NCBI GenBank assembly: GCA_945888625.1
Contig: CAMDAH010000001.1
Span: 124,001-188,000 of the forward strand
Length of the DNA stretch: 64,000 bases
Direction of reading: 5' to 3'
Source of the DNA: Chryseobacterium gleum
GTDB taxonomy: Bacteria; Bacteroidota; Bacteroidia; Flavobacteriales_D; Crocinitomicaceae
In this document: piece after piece, positions 8,524 through 17,325 of the stretch
How positions within the stretch are numbered: the first letter of the stretch is position 1
Layout: each line of letters begins with the position of its first letter
Translations under genes and position numbers: made by a program
The notes under the pieces: generated by a model
The model's input: only the letters and a program-made list of their open reading frames with translations
Database searches by the model: none
What the model was told of the DNA's origin: nothing

Positions 8524-10236
8524 ATGTTAAAAAAAATACTGCTCATTACTTTTCTTTCGTTCCTCGCCTTTACGAGTTATTTACAGAAAATAGCACCCGA
8601 AAACTTGTCTGCTAAAAACAAGGTGTACTGGGATCAAAATAAAAAATTAATCCATTCAGTTGGCGCTTATTATGTAGATGACCGTGAAAATGTAAGCACA
8701 GAAAAGCACGGAAAATGGTTGTTTTATTCACCCAAAGGAGTATTAGAGGAGGAACGATATTATTTTAGAAATAGGATACACGGAAAACAAACGGCCTACT
8801 TCCCTGATAAAACAATCAAACAACAATCTTATTATTCGTTTAACATTCCCGATAGTTCTTTCAAAGAATGGTATAGCAACAAAAATGTAAAAACCATTGG
8901 GTCCTATAAATTGGGGAGCCCTATCGGAAAATGGGAATATTATTACGAAGATGGAAGGATTAAGTCAATTGACAGTATTGCTGTGGATACGGTTTACACC
9001 TTGTCTTATTGGGACAATACAGAGGCGCACACACAAACAATATCGCAAGGAAACGGCTCAATTACAACCTATTTTACAACAGGGATGTTGAAGGAAAAAT
9101 ATCAATTTACCGCAGGATTAAAAACAGGTTTATTTGAAGAACGACTCGCAAACGGTAGGGTTTCTATTGATGGTAGTTTCTACAAAGGAAAAAAAGATGG
9201 CACCTGGTCTTTTTATGACGATGCTGGATACCTTGAAAAGCAAGTAAATTATAAAAAAGATTCATTGGATGGCGACTATTTGGTTTATTTCCCTGATGGG
9301 AGCATCAATACAAAAGGCAGTTATCTATTGGGCAAGAAAACGGGGTTTTGGACGTGGAATTTGTCTGACATACAAGGGGTTGAAATGAAAGGACAGTTTT
9401 TAAATGATCAGCAAGAAGGAGAATGGGAATACTATTATTCAACGGGGGAACTCTCTTATATAGCAAATTTTAAAAATGGATTGAGAAGTGGAGAATGGAA
9501 TTATTTTTACAAGGATAGCACCCCTTATAGACAAGGAAATTTCTCAAAAGACATGAAGGAAGGGAGGTGGAAAACATGGTATGAAGACGGGACTTTATTA
9601 ATGGAAGGAGTTTATGTTGATGGAAAGGAGAACGGAAAGTGGCTTGTGTTTTGGGAAAATGGAAGGGTAAAGAACACCGGCGAATTTGTTGATGGTAAAT
9701 TAAACGGGCGCTGGATCTCTTATACGCCTTCGGGGATTATTTCTGTTCAAGGCAATTATAAAAAAGGAGATAAAGTGGGTACATGGAAAGAGTTTTATAA
9801 CAACGGCAGTTTTAAGGAAATAACGAATTACAAAGTCAAAAAGATTAAAAATGTTAGTAATGATGTGGTCGTGATGGGTATGAGAACAACACAAAGCGTA
9901 CAACACGGTAAGTTTAAAGCATTCTCTCAGATAGATTTCGAAATCAAAGAGACGGGTTCTTTTAAGAGGGGAGTGAAAACAGGCACGTGGATAAATTATC
10001 ATCCCGGAGGGATTTTACCTGCTGTCATTTCTAATTACAAGAATGGAAAGTTGCACGGAGTTTCTAAACAGTTTAGTAGACGTGGCGACCTAATTAATGA
10101 AATTAATTACAAGGATGGTTTAAAACACGGACTAATGTTAGTTTTTAATGCAAACAACAAATTAGTAGTAAAAAAAATGTTCAGAAAAGGCATGGAAATG
10201 AGGAAGCTAGAGGCTGGTGACGCCTTTACGCCTTAA
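8524..10236 (+). CDS. MORN/YwqK-repeat protein, exported
   Basis: A 570-residue protein with a hydrophobic N terminus (MLKKILLITFLSFLAFTSY) that looks like a signal peptide or anchor. It is almost wholly built of about 23-residue repeats of the pattern G-x-W-x-x-[YF]-(x)n-G-x-(x)n-G-x-[YF]-x-x-G-x-x-x-G. Examples are 'GKWEYYYEDG', 'GEWEYYYSTG', 'GRWKTWYEDG', 'GKWLVFWENG' and 'GTWKEFYNNG'. I count roughly sixteen units. Such repeats (PF07661, MORN variant, 'YwqK-like') form a beta-rich solenoid. They are named after an antitoxin, but in Bacteroidota they are common in exported proteins of unknown role. No toxin gene is adjacent. The 3' end overlaps the convergent rnr gene by 11 bases. Confidence 0.85.
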   Translation: MLKKILLITFLSFLAFTSYLQKIAPENLSAKNKVYWDQNKKLIHSVGAYYVDDRENVSTEKHGKWLFYSPKGVLEEERYYFRNRIHGKQTAYFPDKTIKQQSYYSFNIPDSSFKEWYSNKNVKTIGSYKLGSPIGKWEYYYEDGRIKSIDSIAVDTVYTLSYWDNTEAHTQTISQGNGSITTYFTTGMLKEKYQFTAGLKTGLFEERLANGRVSIDGSFYKGKKDGTWSFYDDAGYLEKQVNYKKDSLDGDYLVYFPDGSINTKGSYLLGKKTGFWTWNLSDIQGVEMKGQFLNDQQEGEWEYYYSTGELSYIANFKNGLRSGEWNYFYKDSTPYRQGNFSKDMKEGRWKTWYEDGTLLMEGVYVDGKENGKWLVFWENGRVKNTGEFVDGKLNGRWISYTPSGIISVQGNYKKGDKVGTWKEFYNNGSFKEITNYKVKKIKNVSNDVVVMGMRTTQSVQHGKFKAFSQIDFEIKETGSFKRGVKTGTWINYHPGGILPAVISNYKNGKLHGVSKQFSRRGDLINEINYKDGLKHGLMLVFNANNKLVVKKMFRKGMEMRKLEAGDAFTP

Positions 10237-12370
10237 TTACTAATTCTAAATCGATTTGTCTTTTCTTTGGGTTAACCTCGTAGATTCTTACTGTTACCAG
10301 GTCTCCAAAATTGTATTCTTTTTTGTTTTTTGTCCCCACAACACGAAATTTTTCCGCGTCAAAAAAGTATCGATCTCCCGGAATATCTTGCATAGCGACC
10401 ATTCCTTCGCAGTTATTTTCAATCATTTTAACATAGAGTCCATGCTCAGCGATACCGGAAATAAATCCTTCAAACTCTTCCCCTATTTTATCTTGAACAA
10501 ATAATGTTTGGAAATATTTTCCAGATTCTCTTTCTGCCTCTGCGGCTTTTCGTTCGTTGCGAGAGATGAGCTTGCATACGTCGTTTAGCGCCTGCCCATA
10601 TTGGTGTGTTTGTTTATTTAATTCTGTTTCAAGAATACGATGAACAATCAGGTCGGCATAGCGCCTGATGGGCGACGTAAAGTGGGAATAATGAGTAAAT
10701 GCAAGGCCGAAGTGACCAATATTTTGGGTTTCATAAGTGGCTTTAGACATCGAGCGGATTACCATTGATTGAATAAGCGGAAATTCGTTTTCTTCGCGGA
10801 TATCCTTTAATAGTGCATTGATGTTTAAGGCAATGGTATCTAAATTTTGATAAGAGAGTTCGTGGTCGAATTTTTCTAAAAACAACTTTAGGAAACCAAT
10901 TTTATCAGGATCCGGCTTGTCGTGAACGCGGTAAATCATCGGAATAATGTCTTTGTTGCTATTCGGTTTGGACAAAAACAAGGATACTTGTTTGTTAGCC
11001 AACAACATGAATTCTTCAATTAGTTTATGGGCATCCTTTGATGTTTTTATAACCGTTTCAACAGGCGCACCAGTTCCATCTAATTTAAAACGCATTTCCT
11101 CCGATTCGATATTTAAAGCACCGTTAGCTAAGCGAGCACTTCGTAGAAGTTTTGCTACTCGATCAATTTCCCTGATTTCGTCTTGAAAATCACCATCTTT
11201 CCCTTCTATGATTTCTTGCGCCTCTTCATAGCTATATCGTCTGTTTGAATGGATGACTGTTTTGCCAAACCATTCGGCCTCGACCGCGCCTGATGAGTTG
11301 AGTTGAAATACAGCGGAGAAACTGTATTTGTCTTCGTGGGGACGAAGCGAACACGCGATATTGGATAGCTGCTCTGGAAGCATTGGAATCACACGGTCCA
11401 CCAAATAAACGGAATTCGAACGCTTCAAGGCCTCTTTATCCATGTTGCTACTGGGACGCACATAATGACTTACATCAGCGATATGTACGCCTAGTTCGAA
11501 GCGGCCATTTTCAAGTTTTTTGTACGAGATGGCGTCGTCAAAGTCTTTTGCATCAAATGGATCAATAGTGAAGGTTAATACATCTCGAAAATCGCGGCGC
11601 TTAGCAATCTCTTCATCGTCAAGTTTTATTGATACGTATTCTGCTTCATCTAAAACTTCGGCAGGAAAAACGGGGTCAATACCTTGATTGTATAAGATAG
11701 AAAGCATTTCCACATCGTTTGAACCGGGAAAACCAAGCACAGCTACCACCTCGCCGTAAGGTGTTTGACTATTTTGTGGCCACACAGTTATTTTTACAAG
11801 GGCCTTAACACCGTTAGTGGCGCCATTTAATTTAGCCTCATTTATTCTAATTTGTACGCCGGCCCTTGGGTTGTCAGGAACTAACAAAATAAGCTCGTTT
11901 TTTATTACAATGGTTCCTACGAATTGTGTTTTATCTCGCTCTAAAATTGCTATTATTACTCCTTCTGGTCTACCTTTACCTATATTGATTAGGCGAAACT
12001 TTACCTTGTCATTATGCATGGCTTGACCAAGATTATTAGGCGAAACAAAAACATCTTTAGCTTCTCCCGCCATAACAATAAAACCACTGCCTCTTTGAGT
12101 TAATTCAACTCTTCCTTCAAGTGTATTTACATCTGCCGGCAATTTAAAACTAGTGTGACTGACTTGTTTTATAACATTTTTCTTGGTTAATTGAGTAAGT
12201 GTTTCAAACACCTGTTGTTTGGAGGCTGGACTTTTCGCATCTATTTTTTCGCAGATTAGACTGAGCGTAAGACTTACATCAATGTTTTTTTCAAAAACAC
12301 GCATTACTAAAGGCGTAAGACCCTTTGGAGAATTGTTTTTTTTAGGATTATTAAATCTTTTTTTAGGCAT
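10226..12370 (-). CDS. rnr: Ribonuclease R
   Basis: RNase R is a processive 3'-5' exoribonuclease that degrades structured RNA. The 714 residues show the full layout: an N-terminal winged-helix-like segment (about 15-75), cold-shock domains ('LEGRVELTQRGSGFIVMAG'), the RNB catalytic domain with 'FTIDPFDAKDFDDAIS' (the Asp cluster for Mg2+) and 'HIADVSHYVRP', the late catalytic-Arg region 'SHFTSPIRRYADLIVHR', and a C-terminal S1 domain ('GEEFEGFISGIAEHGLYVKM'). The start MPKKRFNNPKK gives a basic N terminus. It lies 39 bases downstream of a T9SS cargo gene on the same strand. Confidence 0.95.
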   Translation of the reverse strand: MPKKRFNNPKKNNSPKGLTPLVMRVFEKNIDVSLTLSLICEKIDAKSPASKQQVFETLTQLTKKNVIKQVSHTSFKLPADVNTLEGRVELTQRGSGFIVMAGEAKDVFVSPNNLGQAMHNDKVKFRLINIGKGRPEGVIIAILERDKTQFVGTIVIKNELILLVPDNPRAGVQIRINEAKLNGATNGVKALVKITVWPQNSQTPYGEVVAVLGFPGSNDVEMLSILYNQGIDPVFPAEVLDEAEYVSIKLDDEEIAKRRDFRDVLTFTIDPFDAKDFDDAISYKKLENGRFELGVHIADVSHYVRPSSNMDKEALKRSNSVYLVDRVIPMLPEQLSNIACSLRPHEDKYSFSAVFQLNSSGAVEAEWFGKTVIHSNRRYSYEEAQEIIEGKDGDFQDEIREIDRVAKLLRSARLANGALNIESEEMRFKLDGTGAPVETVIKTSKDAHKLIEEFMLLANKQVSLFLSKPNSNKDIIPMIYRVHDKPDPDKIGFLKLFLEKFDHELSYQNLDTIALNINALLKDIREENEFPLIQSMVIRSMSKATYETQNIGHFGLAFTHYSHFTSPIRRYADLIVHRILETELNKQTHQYGQALNDVCKLISRNERKAAEAERESGKYFQTLFVQDKIGEEFEGFISGIAEHGLYVKMIENNCEGMVAMQDIPGDRYFFDAEKFRVVGTKNKKEYNFGDLVTVRIYEVNPKKRQIDLELVIKA

Positions 12371-12409
12371 TTGTTATGTTAAGTTGTAAATACCTAACGC
12401 GATAGTGAT

Positions 12410-13159
12410 TTAATGGCGAACAATAACTTTTCTGCTAAATGTTTTGGCGCCAGACACTTCAAAATTAATAATGTATACCCCACTATTGAGATTGGAAACA
12501 TCTAATTTTTTGTTTGCCGAAATAGTCTCTTTCAAAATGATATTTCCAACTATATCTATCATTTTAATAGTGGCAGATTCAGCTCCGCTTAGATTAATAT
12601 AAATATAGTCTGCCGCTGGATTTGGTCCAATTGAAGCGCTCAAGAGTTCTTTTTGTGGTTTAACAGCGGCCGTAAAGTCCACGATTAAGTCCACAGAATC
12701 GGTGTAATTAATTCCATCATCAGAAATGTAATAACGATAATGAGCCGTTCCGGTAGTGAAATCATCGGGGTTTATTGACGATTTCATTTTTCCACTTTCC
12801 CCGTCGTTGATAGTAAAAAGTACGCTTACACTCGAAGGAGTTGTCCATGGATTTGAATTCATTTGTCCTGAAGTGAAACAGGTTCCACCAAATTGATCTG
12901 TGCTGTGTCCCCAACATAAACCGTCTGCCCAACCTTGTGGCACACTAATTTTCTCTCTGGTAACACGCCATTGATGTGCTACACCAGTGGTGTTAAATAC
13001 ATTAAACAAAATATCAAAAACAGCAGGTGAAGGAGCGGATATGGTGTAGGTTCCTCCGGATAATTCGGTTGTTTCGCCATCGATCATTATGCTTACACCA
13101 TCTTGAGAGTAGGTAACAGTGGAAAGCAAAATAAGGAATAAGGTAATTATTTTTTTCAT
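12410..13159 (-). CDS. Secreted protein with T9SS type A sorting domain and a Cys pair
   Basis: A 249-residue cargo protein. The signal peptide is MKKIITLFLILLSTVTYSQ. The C-terminal 70 or so residues are a Por-type sorting domain (begins near 'SIGPNPAADYIYI', later 'LNSGVYIINFEVSGAKTFSRKVIV'), which directs passage through the type IX system and surface attachment. The middle is an uncharacterised beta-rich domain with 'AHQWRVTREKISVPQGWADGLCWG' and exactly two cysteines, Cys82 and Cys94. The ATG at 13159 is chosen because it starts the signal peptide; upstream in-frame codons add only a charged extension. It is divergent from the TlpA/DUF6029/Omp28 operon, and I infer a shared role in extracytoplasmic thiol chemistry. 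Confidence 0.85.
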   Translation of the reverse strand: MKKIITLFLILLSTVTYSQDGVSIMIDGETTELSGGTYTISAPSPAVFDILFNVFNTTGVAHQWRVTREKISVPQGWADGLCWGHSTDQFGGTCFTSGQMNSNPWTTPSSVSVLFTINDGESGKMKSSINPDDFTTGTAHYRYYISDDGINYTDSVDLIVDFTAAVKPQKELLSASIGPNPAADYIYINLSGAESATIKMIDIVGNIILKETISANKKLDVSNLNSGVYIINFEVSGAKTFSRKVIVRH

Positions 13160-13183
13160 AAAGATTCTTTTCTCAAACAATAA

Positions 13184-13198
13184 CAAATATAAAGCAAT
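13184..13198 (-). promoter_or_regulatory. Extended promoter motif ATTGCTTTATATTTG
   Basis: On the minus strand TATATTTG (13184-13191) matches the -7 consensus. It is preceded by ATTGCTT, giving a 15-base motif nearly identical to those at 17233-17247 and 50546-50561. The cargo gene ATG is 24 bases downstream. Confidence 0.55.
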
Positions 13199-13244
13199 TT
13201 TAGTTGAAAAATAACAAGAATGTTAATAATTAATTTCGTTCTTG

Positions 13245-13252
13245 TATCTTTG
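13245..13252 (+). promoter_or_regulatory. -7 promoter element of the TlpA/DUF6029/Omp28 operon
   Basis: TATCTTTG matches TAnnTTTG and lies 33 bases before the thioredoxin-like gene ATG at 13286. Confidence 0.55.
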
Positions 13253-13285
13253 AACATTAAATTAATCCTTAAACAAATATTTTTT

Positions 13286-13798
13286 ATGAATAAATCAACG
13301 CTAACGCTACTCCTAATTTGCCTTCCGCTTTGGATGTTTAGCCAAGGTTTAGAGGGATTGGATGTAAAACAAGTACCCTCAGTTAAATTACAGGACTTAA
13401 AAGGAAATGCGGTAAATACTGCAGCACTAGGGTTTAAAGGCCCTGTCATTATTAGTTTTTGGGCCACATGGTGCGCTCCTTGTAAAAAAGAATTAAATAC
13501 AATCAATGATGTTTATGATGTTTGGCAGGAGAAAACAGGCGTTAATTTAGTTGCGGTTTCTATTGATGACGAAAAAACAAAAAGTCAAGTACCAGTTTAT
13601 GTTAATGGGAAAGCGTGGGATTTTTTAGTTTTAATGGATCCCAATGGCGACTTTAAACGCGCTATGGGGGTAAACAATGTACCGCATACTTTTCTAATTG
13701 ATAAAGATGGCAATATTGTTTATTCTCACAATAACTATGCGCCGGGAGATGAAGATAATTTATTTATGGAAGTAAAAAAATTAGTTTCCACAAATTAA
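13286..13798 (+). CDS. TlpA-like thiol-disulfide oxidoreductase
   Basis: A 170-residue exported thioredoxin-fold protein. The signal peptide is MNKSTLTLLLICLPLWMFSQ. The active site is WATWCAPCKKE, with Cys63 and Cys66 in the CxxC, and the cis-Pro region is 'NNVPHTFLIDKDG'. Proteins of this type reduce or shuffle disulfides in the periplasm. The ATG at 13286 starts the signal peptide; the upstream ATG at 13220 lies in the promoter region and is rejected. It is 4 bases from the DUF6029 barrel gene, which is followed directly by an Omp28-like CxxC lipoprotein, so a joint redox job at the outer membrane is plausible but inferred. Confidence 0.92.
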   Translation: MNKSTLTLLLICLPLWMFSQGLEGLDVKQVPSVKLQDLKGNAVNTAALGFKGPVIISFWATWCAPCKKELNTINDVYDVWQEKTGVNLVAVSIDDEKTKSQVPVYVNGKAWDFLVLMDPNGDFKRAMGVNNVPHTFLIDKDGNIVYSHNNYAPGDEDNLFMEVKKLVSTN

Positions 13799-13802
13799 AT
13801 TT

Positions 13803-15464
13803 ATGGCAAAAAAACTGTTTTGTTTTTTGTTTTCGTTACCCTACATTGCATTTGTACAAGGAAATTTCACGGGAAATATCGAGAGTACTTTTCAGTATTT
13901 AAATCCCGATAGTATAATTGGCGCAAACCAACCGCCATCAAAAGGGCTACTGAATTCATACATGAATGTTTTTTACACCAATGGGAGTTTCAAAGCAGGG
14001 ATGCGTGTCGAGTCTTACTTGCCAAGAATTCAGGGTTATCCTAATCGATTCGATGGCACGGGAATAGGTATGCGATACATTGGTTTTGTAAATAATTTTG
14101 TTGATGTTACCGTTGGTTCTTTTTATGAACAGTTTGGTAGTGGCTTGTCTTTTCGAGCTTACGAAGACCGAGCGCTTGGTTACGATAATCTAATGGACGG
14201 CGCAAGGATTATCATTCGTCCGGCTAAAGGAATCGTTATTAAAGGCGTGTACGGCTATCAACGCTTATCTTTTCAACAAGGAACGGTCGTCCACGGAGAA
14301 GGAGTCGTAAGGGGTTTTGACGGAGAAATACACTTAAATGAAGCCGTTAAGAGGTGGAGTGATTTCCCTTTAGACATGGTTTTTGGAGGGTCTTTCGTTA
14401 GTAAGTTCCAAGCGGACGACGACGATGCTTTGGTGCTACCTGAGAACGTTGGTGCTTACGGTGCTCGTGCAAAACTTCGGTTTAAGAACTTCTATTTAGA
14501 TGGTGAATATATCATCAAAGAACAAGATCCTTCTAGTGATAATGGTAAAATATACAACTATGGACACGCGGCCGTTTTCAATGCAAGCTATACTCAGAAA
14601 GGTTTAGGAATATTAATCTCTGGAAAATCAGTAGACAACATGAGTTATCGATCTGACCGCAACAAAGATTTGCAAGATGTTTTTATAAATTATCTTCCTT
14701 CGCTAAACAAAACTCATACGTACAATTTGGTAGCAACTCTTTACCCCTATGCAACACAGCCTTTAGGAGAAGTAGCATTTCAAGTAGATGTTCTTTACAC
14801 TTTCAAGAAAAAATCAAAACTCGGGGGTAAGTACGGCACTACAATTGGTGGAAATTTTTCGAACACCTATCGACCAATCCAGCATACGAGTTCAATTAAC
14901 CCAACAGATTCTTCTGGGGTAACTTACACAGCGAAATTATTTGATTTAAGCGATAGTTTGTATTGGCAGGACATTAATTTTAATATTTCAAAAAAGTTTT
15001 CTCCGAATTTCAGCGCTATTTTGAGTTATTACAACATTAAAATTAATAATGATGTCGCTAAAATATCCAATGATTCTAAAGGGATCATTCACGCTCATAT
15101 TGGTGTATTGGAACTTGCCTATAAAATTAATGCTAAACACGCCATCAGAGTGGAGGTGCAGGGCTTGATAGTTGAAAAAGAAGACGGAAAAATAAAAGAC
15201 AAAGGAAATTGGGCCACAGGGCTTATTGAGTATTCAATATCACCGTCTTGGTTTTTTAGTTTTATGAATCAATATAACTATGGAAATCCAATTTCTTCCA
15301 AACGGGTTAATTATCCGATTTTCACCTGTGGTTTTATTAAAGAATCTACCCGTTTAACAGCATCTTATGGTAGACAGCGAGCGGGTCTTTTTTGTGTTGG
15401 TGGCGTCTGTCGGTTCGTTCCAGCATCCAATGGCCTCACCCTAAGTTTCACTCAAAGTTTTTAA
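13803..15464 (+). CDS. DUF6029 family outer-membrane barrel protein
   Basis: A 553-residue protein with a signal peptide and a long series of amphipathic beta strands ending in an aromatic residue ('LTLSFTQSF'), as in outer-membrane barrels. The conserved stretches 'GMRYIGFVNNFVDVTVGSFYEQFGSGLSFRAYEDR' and the late 'GRQRAGLFCVGGVCRFVP' match what I recall of the Bacteroidota DUF6029 family. Its function is unknown. Near the C terminus Cys531 and Cys536 form a CX4C pair, with one more Cys nearby. It lies between the TlpA gene (4 bases upstream) and the Omp28-like gene (3 bases downstream) in a clear operon. Confidence 0.8.
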   Translation: MAKKLFCFLFSLPYIAFVQGNFTGNIESTFQYLNPDSIIGANQPPSKGLLNSYMNVFYTNGSFKAGMRVESYLPRIQGYPNRFDGTGIGMRYIGFVNNFVDVTVGSFYEQFGSGLSFRAYEDRALGYDNLMDGARIIIRPAKGIVIKGVYGYQRLSFQQGTVVHGEGVVRGFDGEIHLNEAVKRWSDFPLDMVFGGSFVSKFQADDDDALVLPENVGAYGARAKLRFKNFYLDGEYIIKEQDPSSDNGKIYNYGHAAVFNASYTQKGLGILISGKSVDNMSYRSDRNKDLQDVFINYLPSLNKTHTYNLVATLYPYATQPLGEVAFQVDVLYTFKKKSKLGGKYGTTIGGNFSNTYRPIQHTSSINPTDSSGVTYTAKLFDLSDSLYWQDINFNISKKFSPNFSAILSYYNIKINNDVAKISNDSKGIIHAHIGVLELAYKINAKHAIRVEVQGLIVEKEDGKIKDKGNWATGLIEYSISPSWFFSFMNQYNYGNPISSKRVNYPIFTCGFIKESTRLTASYGRQRAGLFCVGGVCRFVPASNGLTLSFTQSF

Positions 15465-15467
15465 GTT

Positions 15468-16406
15468 ATGGTACGTTATTTATTTTTTGTTAACATTTTC
15501 TTGGTGTTGTTACTCACTTCCTGTGACCACATAGATAGACCTTTTATATCGAATCAAGGGTTAGAATTAGACTCAACACTTTATCCGGGGAACTGGACAG
15601 ATTATGTAAACAATGATTGGCCGACCTTTCTCTTGAATACAAATTTGAATAGAAATGTGCTTATTGAGGATTATACCGGTCATCAATGTGTTTTTTGTCC
15701 TGCTGCAGCAGACTTAGCACATGCGCTACATGAGGCAAATCCAACGCGGGTTTTTACAGCATCAATTCATGCGGGACCTCAAGGGAGTGGCGACTTTCAA
15801 GTAGTTGCGCCACCCGATTATCCAGTTGATTTTACCAACTCACAGGGAATTGATATTGCCACCTATTTTGGATTGAACGACGGGGGGTTTTCAGGAAATC
15901 CACGCGGTACGATAAATCGGGTAATTAATGGGGGGGTTATCTTTCAAAGTCCAACCCAATGGACAAGTATGACAAATAGTATATTGTCAAATAATATACT
16001 TGGCGTTAACATGCAAGCGGCTTTAAATTATTATGCAAGTACTAAAGGCGCTTTTTTACACCTTGAAATTGATAAATTAGACCCCAATATTACCAACGAA
16101 TTAGGCGTTGTTGTATATGTAATTGAAGATTCTTTAGTTGGCGATCAAAAAATGAGTGACAATTCACACAATTCATCCTATGTGCATAGAGACATTCATA
16201 GAGGAAATTTAAATAATCAGCCTTTTGGCAGGGTTTTGAGTCCACAAGATTTAATAAATGGCAAGTATTATTTGAACTATAGTTTTTTAGTTCCTAACCA
16301 ACTTGATGGGGCATTTAACGCGAGCAACATGCATATACTGGCTTATGTATATGATAAAGTTACGTGGGAAATTTATCAAGTAGTGAAGAAAAAAATTACG
16401 CCATAA
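15468..16406 (+). CDS. Omp28-related lipoprotein with CxxC
   Basis: A 312-residue lipoprotein. The signal peptide ends in LLTSC with lipidated Cys19. The Omp28 signature 'VLIEDYTGHQCVFCPAAADLAHAL' follows, where Cys74 and Cys77 form a thioredoxin-like CxxC; these are the only cysteines besides the lipid anchor. Omp28 of Porphyromonas is an outer-membrane protein once proposed as an adhesin, but this family has a thioredoxin-like N-terminal domain. It closes the TlpA-DUF6029-Omp28 operon, which ends in a good terminator. A role as the outer-membrane partner in a thiol relay is an inference. Confidence 0.88.
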   Translation: MVRYLFFVNIFLVLLLTSCDHIDRPFISNQGLELDSTLYPGNWTDYVNNDWPTFLLNTNLNRNVLIEDYTGHQCVFCPAAADLAHALHEANPTRVFTASIHAGPQGSGDFQVVAPPDYPVDFTNSQGIDIATYFGLNDGGFSGNPRGTINRVINGGVIFQSPTQWTSMTNSILSNNILGVNMQAALNYYASTKGAFLHLEIDKLDPNITNELGVVVYVIEDSLVGDQKMSDNSHNSSYVHRDIHRGNLNNQPFGRVLSPQDLINGKYYLNYSFLVPNQLDGAFNASNMHILAYVYDKVTWEIYQVVKKKITP

Positions 16407-16432
16407 AAAAAAGGGCGTTAAGCCCTTTTCTA
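16405..16432 (+). terminator. Terminator between convergent genes
   Basis: The stem AAAAGGGC/GCCCTTTT (16409-16416 and 16422-16429) closes loop GTTAA. An A run precedes it and T's follow, so it can work in both directions, for the Omp28-like gene and for the convergent T9SS cargo gene. Confidence 0.8.
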
Positions 16433-16452
16433 ATAACAAGTAATGTCTGTTT

Positions 16453-17205
16453 CTAGTCAATAATAAATTTTATAGTTTCAACGCCACCATTGTAATTTAC
16501 CGATGCAAAGTAAATACCTGCATTCAATCCAGTTAAATCAAAAGAACAAGTCGTTGTACCGTTTAATTGTTTCTGAGAAATAACCTTCCCTTCAATATTA
16601 AAAATAGAAACAGCTGAAGCATTCATAGATTCAGTAATTCCTTTGATATTAACAATGCCATTAGATGGGTTTGGATGAATTGTTAATGGGCTAATGATAT
16701 CTTCAATTAATCCGGCTGTACCAATAATTATTTTATAACCGCCAAATGAAGCTGCTTGTGTAACAGGGGTAGGAGGCAAACCCGGAAAAAGAACAATTAA
16801 AACAGTTGCGTCAATTTCAATGGTAATGGGATACGTTCCATTTACACCACTAATTCCATATACATTAGCACATCCATTAGCGCCTCCATTGTAGGTGCAA
16901 TTGTTGTTACAAACGTAGTTATATCCAGCAGGTAAACCCGTAACACCCGTTACTTCAAAGCTTTGAATGGTAGAACCCACAAATTGGCCAGAAGGATCAA
17001 TGTCTATTGTTACAACGGATGGAACCTTAAAATTAATGTCGGTAGAGTAGGCAACGTTGGCTGTGGCCGGTGGTAAGTTTTGGGTCGTGTCTGGCCAAAT
17101 ACCAAATGTGGAATCTTGAAAATTCACGCCAGGCGTACAAGATTGAGCAGATGCATTATAGGCACCAAATGCAACAAGCATTAAACAAAGTAAAGTTTTT
17201 TTCAT
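16453..17205 (-). CDS. Secreted protein with T9SS type A sorting domain
   Basis: A 250-residue cargo protein. The signal peptide is MKKTLLCLMLVAFGAYNASAQ. The C-terminal sorting domain begins near 'LTIHPNPSNGIVNI' and ends 'GIYFASVNYNGGVETIKFIID'. The central part (about 22-165) is beta-rich, low in charge and unrecognised. It includes a cysteine-bearing loop 'CNNNCTYNGGANGCANVYG' and a Pro/Thr-rich stretch. Its function is unknown; it should be surface-attached or released. It has its own promoter upstream and a shared bidirectional terminator downstream. Confidence 0.85.
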   Translation of the reverse strand: MKKTLLCLMLVAFGAYNASAQSCTPGVNFQDSTFGIWPDTTQNLPPATANVAYSTDINFKVPSVVTIDIDPSGQFVGSTIQSFEVTGVTGLPAGYNYVCNNNCTYNGGANGCANVYGISGVNGTYPITIEIDATVLIVLFPGLPPTPVTQAASFGGYKIIIGTAGLIEDIISPLTIHPNPSNGIVNIKGITESMNASAVSIFNIEGKVISQKQLNGTTTCSFDLTGLNAGIYFASVNYNGGVETIKFIID

Positions 17206-17232
17206 AAAAATATTTTTATAGGTTTATGGTGC

Positions 17233-17247
17233 CAAATATAAAACAAT
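17233..17247 (-). promoter_or_regulatory. Extended promoter motif ATTGTTTTATATTTG
   Basis: The minus-strand -7 element TATATTTG (17233-17240) is preceded by ATTGTTT. It is the same extended motif as before two other exported-protein genes. The ATG is 27 bases downstream. Confidence 0.55.
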
Positions 17248-17325
17248 TATATTAAATATTTTTGTTGCACCTAATTTCCAAGCTACCGGACATGTTATTG
17301 ACAAGTAAAACGATAACTTTACACT

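Noticed and set aside
8524-10236. MORN/YwqK gene as half of a toxin-antitoxin pair
   Set aside because: No small toxin-like gene adjoins it; the protein is exported and much longer than an antitoxin.
13220-13285. Upstream in-frame ATG for the TlpA-like protein
   Set aside because: It would put 22 residues before a clear signal peptide and lies upstream of the TAnnTTTG box used as the promoter.
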